A DNA stretch of 64,000 nucleotides from Candidatus Thiomargarita nelsonii. Its GTDB lineage: Bacteria > Pseudomonadota > Gammaproteobacteria > Beggiatoales > Beggiatoaceae. Both the position numbers and the translations under genes were made by a program. The stretch lies in assembly GCA_000785145.2 (NCBI GenBank), contig JSZA02000004.1, positions 1 to 64,000 of the forward strand, in the 5' to 3' direction. A model generated the notes under the pieces. That model made no database searches. It was given only the letters and a program-made list of their open reading frames with translations, and was not told the origin of the DNA. Positions 53,636-62,892 of the stretch are shown here, in pieces. The number at the start of each line of letters is the position of its first letter. Position 1 is the first letter of the stretch.

Positions 53636-54258
53636 GCCAATCTTTATCCAGAATTAACATATATTGCCACCCAATTTAATCAAATCCGCTTTTATCGAGA
53701 ATGGAATTTTGGACATTACGCTACTTTACGTCTGCCACAAAAAGCTGATTTACCCAATGACTTTTTATTGGAAGATGCCAGTAATCTTGGCTAAGCCTAT
53801 TACAATAATTTTATGAATATATAGAAGACATTACCACAAAAACGGAAGGCAATACTATTCAAGTTTTTTTTCACGAGCGAGGGCAACCAGTACCAGCTAC
53901 GCGACTTTCCGATGGTACACTACGTTATCTCTGTCTATTAACGATTTTGTGTCATCCAACCCCCCCACCGCTGATTTGCCTTGAAGAACCTGAATTGGGT
54001 TTACACCCGGATATTTTGCCAACGATTGTCCCCCTTTTGAGAGAATGTGCGGCGCGTACCCAATTGATTGTGACAACTCATTCTGATGTGATAATAGACG
54101 CACTCACTGACACCCCCGAATCAGTCATTGTCTGTGACAGAGATGAGAACGGCACCCACTTAAAACGGTTAAATCAAACCGATCTAGAAATATGGCTCAA
54201 GGAATATTCCTTGGGTCAACTTTGGCGTAGTGGTGAAATTGGAGGGAATCGGTGGTGA
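53636..54258 (+). pseudogene. AAA ATPase (AAA_21-like), decayed
   Basis: Two frames. 53636-53794 encodes ANLYPELTYIATQFNQIRFYREWNFGHYATLRLPQKADLPNDFLLEDASNLG. After a stop the region from about 53820 encodes the C-terminal half: RGQPVPATRLSDGTLRYLCLLTIL, Walker B LICLEEPELGLHPDILP and the LIVTTHSDVIIDAL switch. The N-terminus with Walker A and several internal segments are gone. It overlaps a DUF4276-like remnant (GTG 54255), the standard partner of this ATPase family. Confidence 0.78.
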
Positions 54259-54362
54259 AAGTTCACATTTATGTTGAAGGCGGTGGCGATCAAAGCTTAA
54301 CACTGTTAGTTCTACGTTTTTTTGACTTGACATTGTTGTTGGAGTCCAAAGCGGCAGCGTAA
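54255..54362 (+). pseudogene. N-terminal remnant of a DUF4276-like protein
   Basis: GTG 54255 overlaps the ATPase stop (GTGA). It encodes VKVHIYVEGGGDQSLTLLVL, similar to the Toprim-like start of DUF4276 proteins (VEGxxD), then loses similarity in a repeat and ends after 35 residues. The rest of the gene is absent. Confidence 0.65.
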
Positions 54363-54376
54363 GGACTATCTGCGGG

Positions 54377-54499
54377 CTAGTACATCGTCAAGGTTGTTTT
54401 TATGGGTAATGTAGGGTGCGTCCTACGCACCCTGACTCTTAATTTGTGCCCAGGACGCACCCTACAATACCCATCAATTTAACATTAACAGAGTACTAG
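54377..54499. mobile_element. MITE with CTAG flanks (GTACATCGTCAA type)
   Basis: CTAG at 54377-54380 and 54496-54499 enclose an element with TACATCGTCAAGGTTG at the left and CAATTTAACATTAACAGAGTA at the right, with the GTAGGGTGCGTCC/GGACGCACCCTAC palindrome. Same family as 22611. Confidence 0.8.
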
Positions 54500-54552
54500 T
54501 CCAAAGCTAAAGCTTTGGACTCCAAGTGGTTTGCAACATTTCGAACTTAGCT

Positions 54553-54587
54553 AAAAAATCCTATTTCTTGAAGAAATAGGATTTTTT
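54553..54587. terminator. AATCCTATTTC palindrome
   Basis: AAAAAATCCTATTTCTTGAA followed by GAAATAGGATTTTTT; terminator-like, same family as 22786. Confidence 0.65.
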
Positions 54588-54688
54588 AAACTTTCAAATA
54601 TCTTATGTCATGATTCGGTGTATAAGGTGAAAACTATGTACAAAAAATTTAACGAGCCTAAAAAGATATATCCTGCTAATAGTCTTGA

Positions 54689-55703
54689 TACTGGGGGGGT
54701 TGTGCGAGTGAGCGTGAGTTGCCTTCTCCAGTGCCTACCACGCCTACACAGCAGCCCACTGATTTCATGTTTATTACGGCTAAATCCCAAGACAGTTTAG
54801 CCTCTCTCGCGTTGAAATATTTAAAGGATGAACGAAAAGCTTGGCGGATTGCTGAATTTAATGGTATTAAGCAGATTACGCCCGGCCAACTAGTGCAGGA
54901 TAGCGGAAATACCGAGACCATAACAGGGGCAACCATAAAGGATTGCCCCTACAAAAAAAATGATATTGTAGGGGCAATCCCTTGTGGTTGCCCTTGAATC
55001 GGTTCAATGGTATCGATATTTCCGCCCTCCTGTACTAGTGATTATTCCTCTTTTCAATTTTAGGCCCAGCGGATTGACAGCGTTAGGGTATCAAACTGTC
55101 CCAGTACTCAGTTATCATCATTTTTCAAAAAGCAAGTCGGATAAATTGCACGTTAGAGCTGACCATTTTGAACAGCAGATGCAATTTCTAAAAGATAATG
55201 GGTATCGCGTTATTACGATTGATCAATTGTTCGATTTTTTAGAATTAGGGCAGGTGCCTGAAAAATCGGTCGTGATTACTATTGATGATGGGTGGAATGA
55301 TGCTTATCACATTGCTTTTCCAATTCTTAAGAAATACGGTTTTTCAGCAACCTTGTTTATACAGACTGGGTTAATTAACCAGAGTCCGAAAACTCTGTCA
55401 TGGGCTCAAATTCGGGAAATGCTGAATAACAGTGTTCAATGTCACACGAAAACAGTTCGCAATTTAACTAAGCAAAAATCTGGGGAATCTTTCGCAGATT
55501 ATTTTGAAAGGGAGTTGGACGAATCCAGACAGGTTATTAAACAACAACTGGGTTTTAATGTGAAATATTTGGCTTATCCCTACGGTGAGACGAATCAACT
55601 TGTCGTTGATTTACTTAAAAAACAGGGCTATCGCGGTGCGTTTACCGTTGAGCGAGAGAGTAATCCGTTCTTTGTTAATAACTATAATTTGAAAAAAATA
55701 TAA
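54689..55703 (+). pseudogene. LysM and polysaccharide deacetylase protein, split by a MITE
   Basis: The first part (from 54689) encodes GGCASERELPSPVPTTP, a lipoprotein-like start whose signal sequence is lost or out of frame behind a seven-G run. A LysM-like domain follows (FITAKSQDSLASLALKYLKDERKAWRIAEFNGIKQITPGQLV). The gene is broken by a 145-bp MITE, then resumes VIIPLFNFRPSG and a NodB-type deacetylase (VPVLSYHHF, TIDDGWNDAYHIAFPIL, LAYPYGETNQLV). Deacetylases of this type act on poly-N-acetylglucosamine or peptidoglycan. Removing the MITE and one CTAG restores the frame. Confidence 0.8.
54890..55038. mobile_element. MITE (ACTAGTGCAGGA type) carrying a nested gggcaacc element
   Basis: CTAG at 54890-54893 and 55035-55038 flank the element. 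Its arms are TGCAGGATAGCGGAAATACC and, inverted at the right, ATATTTCCGCCCTCCTGTA. In the middle sits the gggcaaccataaaggatt...gggcaatcccttgtggttgccc repeat. The copy at 60777 has the same composite structure. Confidence 0.88.
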
Positions 55704-56056
55704 AAACCTTCAAGAGGATAAAATGTTATGCCGTCGAACCGATTGATCAAGCCAAATCTTTTAGAATCATTTTACCTAAACAGGCGGAGCAGTATTACAA
55801 AAAAGGGCAGTGGCGGACGGCGTTGTTGTATTGGAAAATGATTAGAGATTTCTTAATCTTTAAAGGAGGAGAGAGAACGGTCATCAACAAAGCCAAACAG
55901 AAAGTCGTCACGATAGAAGGGAAACTTCGCAGTCAAGCTGAGGTTCACTTTAAACAAGGGAAATATTTTTATCAAAAAAAAGGACAAGGAGAGTGCAGCC
56001 GCGGCGTTTTTTCGCGCAATTTAATCCTGAACACAAACAAGCACATCGCTTTTTAA
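55704..56056 (+). pseudogene. TPR-like C-terminal part, decayed
   Basis: Open frame without a start: KCYAVEPIDQAKSFRIILPKQAEQYYKKGQWRTALLYWKMIRDFLIFKGGERTVINKAKQKVVTIEGK, a TPR-like helical region, shifted near 55980. It probably belonged to the deacetylase gene or a following gene. Up to 56250 the sequence shows only frame-shifted remains (PVIAPLKPLPPKTKKVVTVA) and no intact gene. Confidence 0.5.
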
Positions 56057-56284
56057 AATAAAAAAACAGGGCATGACTCTGAGTTTGCCGGTTATAGCGC
56101 CTTTAAAACCACTGCCACCCAAGACAAAAAAGGTCGTCACGGTCGCCACCGTCTGTGGCGTAAAACTCACAAAATAGAAAGACAGCTTAGCCAACGACTA
56201 TTATGCGTCTAGGGCATAGCGAGGCTGCACAGATGTTGAATGTACTTCCTTGAGCGTTCTAGCCAATAATATGGAAAAAAAAGC

Positions 56285-58252
56285 ATGTCAGATGATAAAA
56301 CTCGACTACAGGATCATTCCACTGTCAGGCTGCGTTCAAGAGTTCGGACTTATCGAGCGCGAACTCGCACAGACCGTTCAAAATCGAAAACCTTCAGTGA
56401 GCATTCAATATTACAGAGCCCTGAAGAATGGGAGCACATTGATGAAAAAGAGCTTTTCCAAGCTGGGACGATCATCCTAGAGAATTATCGCTTGGAAGAA
56501 AAAATGGGCAACGGTGGTATGGGGGTTGTCTGGAAAGCCGTCGATTTAATTCAAGTCGCTGGAGAATCGCGTGATGTTTATGTCGCCATCAAATTTTTAA
56601 GTAAAGACTTCAAGCAACATCCTGAGGCTCTAAAAGCATTGGTACGTGAATTTGCGAAATATAAAAGGCTCATTCATCCTAACATTGTCAAAGCTTATGA
56701 ATTAAGTCGTGTCTGTGATATTGTCTTCATCGTGATGGAATTTATAGACACTATTCCATTAGATGAGTTTATAAAACAACATCCGAATGGTATTCCACTT
56801 TCTCAAGCTAAACCTATTATTAGAGGTATGGGGGATGCACTGGCATACACCCACGAACAAGGTATTGCCCATTTGGATTTTAAACCCGCTAACGTTTTTT
56901 ATGAGCCGGGCGTTACAAAAGTCATTGATTTTGGTATAGCCCAATTCACTGAAGTGTCTGATCGGGAGAAAACGAGATTCAAGGGTAGCGGGGCATTCAC
57001 AAAAGCTTACGCCAGTTGTGAGAGGTTAGCAGAATTAGAGCCGACTCCTTGCGATGATATTTACGGATTAGCTTGTGTGACTTATGAATTATTGTCTGGA
57101 AAACATCCATTCAACAAAACAAGGGCAGATAAAGTTAAGTTAACTAAAAAATTTTTTCCACCACCGCCTATCAATGGATTGAAAAATAAGCAAAATAAGG
57201 CACTGCGGCGTGCTCTCGCGTTTGAACGGAAAAATCGAACGCCCACTGTCGATAAATTTTTAGAAGAATTTTTCTTATCAAAACCGATTGCTTCTACCTT
57301 GGCAAAGGCAGTAGCTGGCATTTTTGTCCTCCTCCCGTTGGTTTTTTTCATCGCATTTTTGGTGATAAACTCTAAAATGCCGTCCGATAAGAAAGTTCAA
57401 GAAGATAAGAAAGTTCAAGAAATTGAAAATTTACCGGCAATTTATGCCAAAACCATCGAACAAGCATCGAGCGATAAGCATCTCGTGAAACTCAATGAGT
57501 TGAGTACCGCGTTCATGAGTGCTGATAAAGCAAGGATTGAGAGTGCCCTTTCCAAACTAAGTGGGGCGGATGAGGCTTTGCGAGTAGAAGTGCTTGAAAG
57601 TGTTCACGTTCGAGAGGCGTTGCTCAGTTACTATATGGATGAGTCAAGCCGAAACGCACAAAATGAGGCTTTTCCAAAGGCGTTCCAATTGTTGGACGAG
57701 GCTTTGAACATTTTTTCAGCTTATCCAAAGGCGCAAAATGTGCTAACAAGCCACAAAGCTGAACTTAAAAAACTTAAGGAGAAAGGTAAGGAAAAACGGC
57801 TTAAAACGCTTAAAGCAAAATATAGGCAGTATCTGAGCGCAGGTAAATGGTTGCCTGATGACAGCGGAGATGGTATTGTTGATGTGCTTGCTCAGATCAA
57901 AAATATTGCTCCCAATTATTCGCTCCTCAAAGAGCCTAAATTACACCAAGCGTTTGAGAGGAAAATTCGTCAATTGGTATTCGCCAAAGGGGATACAACT
58001 TTACCAATCAAAGATTTGTTTCAAGCGTGGAAAAGTTTACCCCATTTCAGTAAACGGGATAAGGAGAGATTACAACGCACTCTCAATTTTGTTTGGCTTT
58101 TCTACAGAAAAAAGGGTTTTGAAGCGAAAAAACGAGGCGATAAAGAGAATGCTATCAAATATTTTATGTATATTTTGGCGTTAGATTGGAAAAAGGAAGT
58201 TAATAGAGTGATGGCAAAACAAGTCGAAGACGCTTTGGCGGAGCTGATGTAG
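56285..58252 (+). CDS. ppkA: T6SS serine/threonine kinase PpkA
   Basis: This 655-residue kinase has its catalytic domain at about residues 65-330: the Gly loop EKMGNGGMGVVWKA, catalytic Lys in YVAIKFL, catalytic loop HLDFKPANVF and DFG in VIDFGIAQF. The loop lacks the usual Arg (HRD is HLD), so it is a non-RD kinase. One membrane segment (about 337-362, AVAGIFVLLPLVFFIAFLVI) is followed by a long helical, probably periplasmic, domain (to 655). It phosphorylates TagH-type regulators in the T6SS threonine-phosphorylation switch. The N-terminal ~50 residues are Arg-rich. No clear ribosome binding site precedes the ATG. Confidence 0.93.
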   Translation: MSDDKTRLQDHSTVRLRSRVRTYRARTRTDRSKSKTFSEHSILQSPEEWEHIDEKELFQAGTIILENYRLEEKMGNGGMGVVWKAVDLIQVAGESRDVYVAIKFLSKDFKQHPEALKALVREFAKYKRLIHPNIVKAYELSRVCDIVFIVMEFIDTIPLDEFIKQHPNGIPLSQAKPIIRGMGDALAYTHEQGIAHLDFKPANVFYEPGVTKVIDFGIAQFTEVSDREKTRFKGSGAFTKAYASCERLAELEPTPCDDIYGLACVTYELLSGKHPFNKTRADKVKLTKKFFPPPPINGLKNKQNKALRRALAFERKNRTPTVDKFLEEFFLSKPIASTLAKAVAGIFVLLPLVFFIAFLVINSKMPSDKKVQEDKKVQEIENLPAIYAKTIEQASSDKHLVKLNELSTAFMSADKARIESALSKLSGADEALRVEVLESVHVREALLSYYMDESSRNAQNEAFPKAFQLLDEALNIFSAYPKAQNVLTSHKAELKKLKEKGKEKRLKTLKAKYRQYLSAGKWLPDDSGDGIVDVLAQIKNIAPNYSLLKEPKLHQAFERKIRQLVFAKGDTTLPIKDLFQAWKSLPHFSKRDKERLQRTLNFVWLFYRKKGFEAKKRGDKENAIKYFMYILALDWKKEVNRVMAKQVEDALAELM

Positions 58253-58262
58253 ACCTTAACTA

Positions 58263-58437
58263 CAGGGATAAGTCAAAATCGTCCAGCTTTGGAGAGACAT
58301 AACGGAATAAATATTAGGGTTTTGACTTATCCCTGCTAATAATGGGTAATGTAGGGTGCGTCCTACGCACAAATAATCTCACAAAAGGTGCGTGGGACGC
58401 ACCCTACACGACAATATTAAATTGACAATGTACCAGG
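58263..58437. mobile_element. two MITE-like elements before tssA
   Basis: CAGGGATAAGTCAAAA at 58263-58278 is inverted at 58320-58335 (TTTTGACTTATCCCTG), a compact MITE-like hairpin. It is followed by GTAGGGTGCGTCCTACGCAC and its inverse with the right end AATTGACAATGTAC of the CTAG-type MITE family. No gene in this gap. Confidence 0.75.
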
Positions 58438-58449
58438 GTAAAATAAATC

Positions 58450-60177
58450 ATGGCAGAAACATTAGAAAAACTAGCAGAAATAGGAAAAACGCCTCTTGGT
58501 GAAAATCCACCCGATCCGAGAAAAGTGCATAATGAGAGTCCTGAATTTGATGTATTAGAGCAAGAAATCGCTAAATTAAGTTCTCTCAAAAAGGACACTG
58601 TCATCAAGTGGCGAGAGGTGATTAGCGCAAGCAGTCTCATTATACGTGAAAAATCTAAGGATTTAGAAGCCGCAACTTACTTATGCCGGGGGTTATGGGA
58701 ACGCGAGCGTTATGCCGGTTTGCGTGTGGGTTTTACCATTCTTCGAGATATTATTCAAACACATTGGGATATCGCTTATCCACCTAAGAAAAAGCCGAAA
58801 ATGCGCGCTGCTAAAATTGAGTGGTTAGTCGATAGAGTCGGCAAAATATTAGCGCGTGAAGATGATAACAGGGTAAAAATAAACGCCCCTAAACCCGAAG
58901 AAAAAGAGGCGGCTATCGCTTGTGCTGTTCTCATCAAGGAAATTGAAAGTTTACTTTATGAGAAGTTAGACGATAATGCCCCTATTTTAAGGGAAGTACG
59001 TGCGCCTCTTCATGAGTATCAACAAAATTTTGAGCTAGAAGAGCAGAATAAGCAAGTACCTGAACCAGATGGGGGGGAAGGACCTAAACCACCGGATGTA
59101 GTCGCACCACCACCGCCACCACCACCGCCACCGCCTACGCCTACGCCACCGCATACGCCACCGCCTACGCAAGACCCCCTGGATACTCCGCAACCCCCTG
59201 AAATCTTAGACTCTGCAAAGGATATTAAAAAAGCGTTTGCCATTTGTCATAGTACATTCTATAAGATTGCAGCGATCAAACGTGGGGAAAAACTATCTAA
59301 TCCGATCCCTTATCGTCTTTTGCGTTTTTCGGCTTGGATGAGCATTGAAACTAAGCCTGCTATCGACGAAAAAAAAGGAAATACTTATTTTCCGCCGCCT
59401 TCAAAAAACAAGAACGAATATTATACTCAATTGTTGGAAAAGGGACAATATGCGGATTTGATTGAAGAGATGGAAAATATTTTTGCGCGTCCAAATGGAC
59501 AGCCTATGAATGCTTATTGGTTGGACGCACATCGTTTTACCGCGATGGCCTTAGAAGGACTGGGGCCGCAATATAGCAAAGCGAAACAAGCCGTTATGGA
59601 TGAATTGGCCGCTTTTTTGCGGCGTTTCCCTGATACCCCTGATCTGACTTTCAATGACGGTAAGACGGCTTTTGCAGATGCTCAAACTAAACTTTGGATT
59701 TCTGAACAGGTTTTGGCGGCGCCAGGCGGAGAAAACGCAGGTGAATCTGGCGAGGCTCAAGCTTGGATAAAAACCGCTAAGGAGGCTAAACAATTAGCGT
59801 TAGCGAGTAAAGATCAATTTGCAGAAGGTTTGTCCCTTTTACAAGAGGGGGGAAAATCAACGGCGAGTCAGCGTGAACAGTTTTTTTGGCTGTTGGAACA
59901 AGCCCGTTTTTGTTATGATACTGATCATGTCGATTTAGCTGTGCCCCTGCTTGAATTTTTGGAAAAGCAAGTGGCGCGTTTTGCGTTAGAAGAATGGGAG
60001 CCTAGGCTCAGTGTCGATGCAGCACGTTTATTGTTGATGTGTCATAATAAATTATCTAAGGATAAAAAAACGCCCAAGGATGATAAAATGTCTGAACTCA
60101 ATAAGCGGTTGTATGCACGTCTTTGTCGTTTGGATGTGTCGTCGGCGTTGGCTTTAAGTAAACAATACAATCCTTAG
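58450..60177 (+). CDS. tssA: T6SS cap protein TssA
   Basis: This 575-residue protein has the ImpA_N domain (TPLGENPPDPRKV...WREVISASSLIIREKSKDLEAATYLCRGLWERERYAGLRVGFTILRDIIQTHWDIAYPP), a Pro-rich linker (about 215-245, PPPPPPPPPPTPTPPHTPP), and a C-terminal VasJ-type domain (LLRFSAWMSI, YPPPSKN, WLDAHRFTAMALEGLG). It caps and stabilises sheath assembly. The start codon is preceded by CTAGGG-like sequence without a strong ribosome binding site. Confidence 0.93.
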   Translation: MAETLEKLAEIGKTPLGENPPDPRKVHNESPEFDVLEQEIAKLSSLKKDTVIKWREVISASSLIIREKSKDLEAATYLCRGLWERERYAGLRVGFTILRDIIQTHWDIAYPPKKKPKMRAAKIEWLVDRVGKILAREDDNRVKINAPKPEEKEAAIACAVLIKEIESLLYEKLDDNAPILREVRAPLHEYQQNFELEEQNKQVPEPDGGEGPKPPDVVAPPPPPPPPPPTPTPPHTPPPTQDPLDTPQPPEILDSAKDIKKAFAICHSTFYKIAAIKRGEKLSNPIPYRLLRFSAWMSIETKPAIDEKKGNTYFPPPSKNKNEYYTQLLEKGQYADLIEEMENIFARPNGQPMNAYWLDAHRFTAMALEGLGPQYSKAKQAVMDELAAFLRRFPDTPDLTFNDGKTAFADAQTKLWISEQVLAAPGGENAGESGEAQAWIKTAKEAKQLALASKDQFAEGLSLLQEGGKSTASQREQFFWLLEQARFCYDTDHVDLAVPLLEFLEKQVARFALEEWEPRLSVDAARLLLMCHNKLSKDKKTPKDDKMSELNKRLYARLCRLDVSSALALSKQYNP

Positions 60178-60230
60178 GAGTCCAAGATTTATCTTGGGCG
60201 CCTCGTCCAAAATAAATTTTGGACTCCTGA
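60177..60230. repeat. double AGTCCAA repeat after tssA
   Basis: AGGAGTCCAAGATTTATCTT, GGGCGCCTCGTCC, AAAATAAATTTTGGACTCCT, overlapping the tssA stop codon. Same two-armed form as at 27390. Confidence 0.85.
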
Positions 60231-60242
60231 GACTCTTTTTTA

Positions 60243-60260
60243 TAACTGATAACTGATAAC
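60243..60260. repeat. heptamer repeat upstream of tssB
   Basis: TAACTGATAACTGATAAC, two to three ACTGATA units, ending 13 bases before the tssB ATG. Confidence 0.85.
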
Positions 60261-60273
60261 CGCGATAAAAATT

Positions 60274-60780
60274 ATGCCAAAAGAAGGTTCAATCGCGCCA
60301 AGAGAGCGCATAAATATTCGTTATAAACCTCATACGCCTGGAGATCCAGAGGAGGAATTACCTCTCAAGCTGATGATGGTAGGGGATTACACGCAGCGAG
60401 CCGATGAGACACCTTTAGAGGATCGCGAGCCGATTAATATTGATAAGGACAATTTTAATGATGTCATGCGCGAGCAAAAGTTAGGCGTAGATATCAACGT
60501 TCGAGATCGTCTTTCTGAAAACGCGGCGGATGATGCTGAACTCAGTCTTCATCTGAAATTTGAGAATATCAAGGATTTTGAGCCAGAACAAATCGTTCGC
60601 AATGTGCCCGAGTTAAATAAATTGTTGCAATTACGCGAAGCCTTGGTGTCCTTGAAGGGTCCTTTGGGTAATTTGACCGGTTTTCGTCGGAGTATCCAGA
60701 AATTATTGGATGACGATGGACAGCGAAAATTGTTAGATGAACTGATTCAAAATCAGAGTGAAAGTAATCCAACTGCCTAG
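60274..60780 (+). CDS. tssB: T6SS sheath protein TssB (VipA)
   Basis: This 168-residue sheath subunit has SIAPRERINIRYKP, ELPLKLMMVGDYTQRADETPLEDREPINIDKDNFNDVM, and LHLKFENIKDFEPEQIVRNVPELNKLLQLREALVSLKGPLGN. It pairs with TssC to form the contractile sheath. Its stop codon is part of a CTAG that flanks a MITE. The distance to tssC is 288 bp because of this insertion. Confidence 0.96.
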   Translation: MPKEGSIAPRERINIRYKPHTPGDPEEELPLKLMMVGDYTQRADETPLEDREPINIDKDNFNDVMREQKLGVDINVRDRLSENAADDAELSLHLKFENIKDFEPEQIVRNVPELNKLLQLREALVSLKGPLGNLTGFRRSIQKLLDDDGQRKLLDELIQNQSESNPTA

Positions 60781-60912
60781 TGCAGGAGGGCGGAAATCCC
60801 CGTACCACTAGGGCAACCATAAAGGATTGCCCCTACCCTCTGCAATTGATATTGTAGGGGCAACACCCTAGTGGTTGCCCATTTTATGATGGTATGGGGA
60901 TTTCCCAGATGT
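60777..60912. mobile_element. composite MITE between tssB and tssC
   Basis: CTAGTGCAGGAGGGCGGAAA at 60777 matches the left arm of the element at 54890; the right arm is inverted at about 60893-60910 (GGTATGGGGATTTCCCAG). A gggcaaccataaaggattgcccc...gggcaacaccctagtggttgccc repeat is nested inside. No second CTAG at the right end. Confidence 0.75.
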
Positions 60913-61045
60913 TCAATTAATCACGGTTTACGCGAAACCAGGGCAATTTAAAAATTTTGATGTACAACATGACACTGAAGTTGTTGATGAGGTGATGGAT
61001 ATTCATTTACCTATTGCGAAGGTGTTTGGAAAGCACCTTGCATGA
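60905..61045 (+). pseudogene. fragment of an unknown protein
   Basis: A 46-codon open stretch without a start: PDVQLITVYAKPGQFKNFDV, then DEVMDIHLPIAKVFGKHLA. I do not recognise it. It is abutted by the MITE on the left and lies 24 bp before the tssC start. Confidence 0.4.
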
Positions 61046-61068
61046 GTTTTTTTTAAAGGAGATATAAC

Positions 61069-62550
61069 ATGGCAGAAACAGACGCATTAGAACCGGAAGT
61101 GACAGCGGATGAACAAGAGGCAGTACCTTCATTGCTTGAAGGCATCATGGAGGAAACCAGGCTCAAACCGACAGAGGAGGGTTATGCTGAAACGGTTAAG
61201 GGGGTAGAAGCCCTGATTGGCGAGTTGCTGAAAAGACCTAAAGGAGAAAAGGTCAACAAAAACGTTCTCGATCAGATGATCGTTGAAGTTGATAAAAAAT
61301 TAAGCGGTCAAGTGGATGAAATTTTACATCAGGATGATTTTCAAAAACTTGAGTCAACTTGGCGCGGTTTAAAGTTTGTGGTGGACAAAACCAATTTCCG
61401 CGAAAATATCAAGCTGGAAATATTGAATGTCTCCAAAGATGATTTGTCAGATGATTTTGAAGAATCGCCCGAAGTCGTCAAATCGGGCTTGTATAAACAT
61501 GTCTATTCAGCGGAATATGGTCAATTCGGTGGCAAGCCGGTAGGGGCAATGATTGCCAATTATGATTTTGGTCCCAATGCCCCAGATATGAAACTATTAC
61601 AAAATGTAGCCAGCGTGGGCGCGATGGCACACGCACCCTTTATTGCCGCAGCGGGGCCCCAGTTTTTTGGTGAGGAGGATTTTGCCAGATTGCCTAATCT
61701 GAAAGATTTAAAGGCCATTTTTGAAGGACCTAAATACCTCAAGTGGCAATCCTTTCGAGAATCCGAGGATTCCCATTACGTGGGTTTAACCCTGCCACGT
61801 TTTCTCTTGCGTTTGCCTTATGATCCGGAAAATAATCCGGTGAAAGCTTTTAACTATGAAGAAAATGTCAAGGGCTCTCATAACGATTATCTCTGGGGTA
61901 ACACCGCTTATGCTTTTGCCACCCGTTTGACAGATAGCTTTGCCAAATATCGCTGGTGTCCAAATATCATCGGACCTCAAAGTGGCGGCGCGGTAGAAGA
62001 TTTGCCCCTCCATCAATTTGAATCTGGGGGGGGATTGAAGACCAAAATCCCGACAGAAGTGTTAGTCTCGGATCGGCGCGAATATGAATTGGCAGAGGAA
62101 GGGTTTATTGGCCTGACTATGCGTAAGGATAGTGATAATGCGGCTTTTTTCTCCGCGAATTCGGTGCAAAAACCCAAAAATTTTCCCAACACGCCAGAGG
62201 GCAAGGAGTCCGAAACCAATTATAAGTTGGGTACCCAGTTGCCTTATATGTTTATCGTCAACCGCTTGGCGCACTATATTAAAGTGCTGCAACGCGAACA
62301 ACTTGGTAGTGCAACAGAGCGTGTTGATCTCGAAGCTGGTCTGAATAAATGGCTAAGGCAATATATACATGATGCTGATGGTGCGACGGCTGAGGTTCGT
62401 GCTACCAAGCCGTTACGAAGGGCTGAAATTACTGTCGAAGATGTGGAAGGTGAACCCGGTTGGTATCGGGTTAATATGAAGCTGCGTCCGCATTTCAAAT
62501 ATATGGGGGCGGATTTTACTTTGTCTTTGGTGGGAAAATTGGATAAATAG
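61069..62550 (+). CDS. tssC: T6SS sheath protein TssC (VipB), first copy
   Basis: This 493-residue large sheath subunit has LLKRPKGEKVNKNVLDQMI, STWRGLKFVVDKTNFRENIKLEILNVSKDDL, GKPVGAMIANYDFGPNAPDMKLLQNVASVGAMAHAPFIAAAGPQFFG, the EENVKGSHNDYLWGNTAYAFATRLTDSFAKYRWCPNIIGPQSGG block and the conserved C-terminal EPGWYRVNMKLRPHFKYMGADFTLSLVGKL. AAAGGAGATATAAC is a strong ribosome binding site. A second, nearly identical tssC follows 342 bp downstream. Confidence 0.97.
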   Translation: MAETDALEPEVTADEQEAVPSLLEGIMEETRLKPTEEGYAETVKGVEALIGELLKRPKGEKVNKNVLDQMIVEVDKKLSGQVDEILHQDDFQKLESTWRGLKFVVDKTNFRENIKLEILNVSKDDLSDDFEESPEVVKSGLYKHVYSAEYGQFGGKPVGAMIANYDFGPNAPDMKLLQNVASVGAMAHAPFIAAAGPQFFGEEDFARLPNLKDLKAIFEGPKYLKWQSFRESEDSHYVGLTLPRFLLRLPYDPENNPVKAFNYEENVKGSHNDYLWGNTAYAFATRLTDSFAKYRWCPNIIGPQSGGAVEDLPLHQFESGGGLKTKIPTEVLVSDRREYELAEEGFIGLTMRKDSDNAAFFSANSVQKPKNFPNTPEGKESETNYKLGTQLPYMFIVNRLAHYIKVLQREQLGSATERVDLEAGLNKWLRQYIHDADGATAEVRATKPLRRAEITVEDVEGEPGWYRVNMKLRPHFKYMGADFTLSLVGKLDK

Positions 62551-62613
62551 TAATCCAAGTGCCTAGAAGGTACGCCTTGCACTTCTGAGTGCGTGTTTTT
62601 AGTCAATTGTGAG

Positions 62614-62822
62614 CTAGTACCTTGTCAATCTTCTTTTGTAGGGTGCGTCCCACGCACCAATCTTCTTTTGTAGGGTGCGTCCCACGCACCAAGCTTCTTT
62701 TGTAGGGTGCGTCCCACGCACCAAGCTTCTTTTGTAGGGTGCGTCCTGGGCACAAATAATCTTGGAAGGTGCGTAGGACGCACCCTACATTACCCGTCAA
62801 TTTAAGCTTGACAGCGTACTAG
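62614..62822. mobile_element. CTAG-type MITE with a 32-bp internal amplification
   Basis: CTAG at 62614-62617 and 62819-62822 flank the element. The core GTAGGGTGCGTCCCACGCACC plus AATCTTCTTTT (or AAGCTTCTTTT) is repeated four times with a 32-bp period (62627, 62659, 62691, 62723), then the inverted arm GGTGCGTAGGACGCACCCTAC and the end TTTAAGCTTGACAGCGTA. Confidence 0.85.
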
Positions 62823-62892
62823 GATAAAACCATGTAGACTGACTACAAGGATTAACACGCGACGCTCCCCGTCTTTTTAAAGGAGATATAAC

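Noticed and set aside
59019..59243. Antisense frame opposite the Pro-rich linker of tssA encoding a Gly-rich protein.
   Set aside because: It is the mirror of the poly-Pro coding region and has no independent support.
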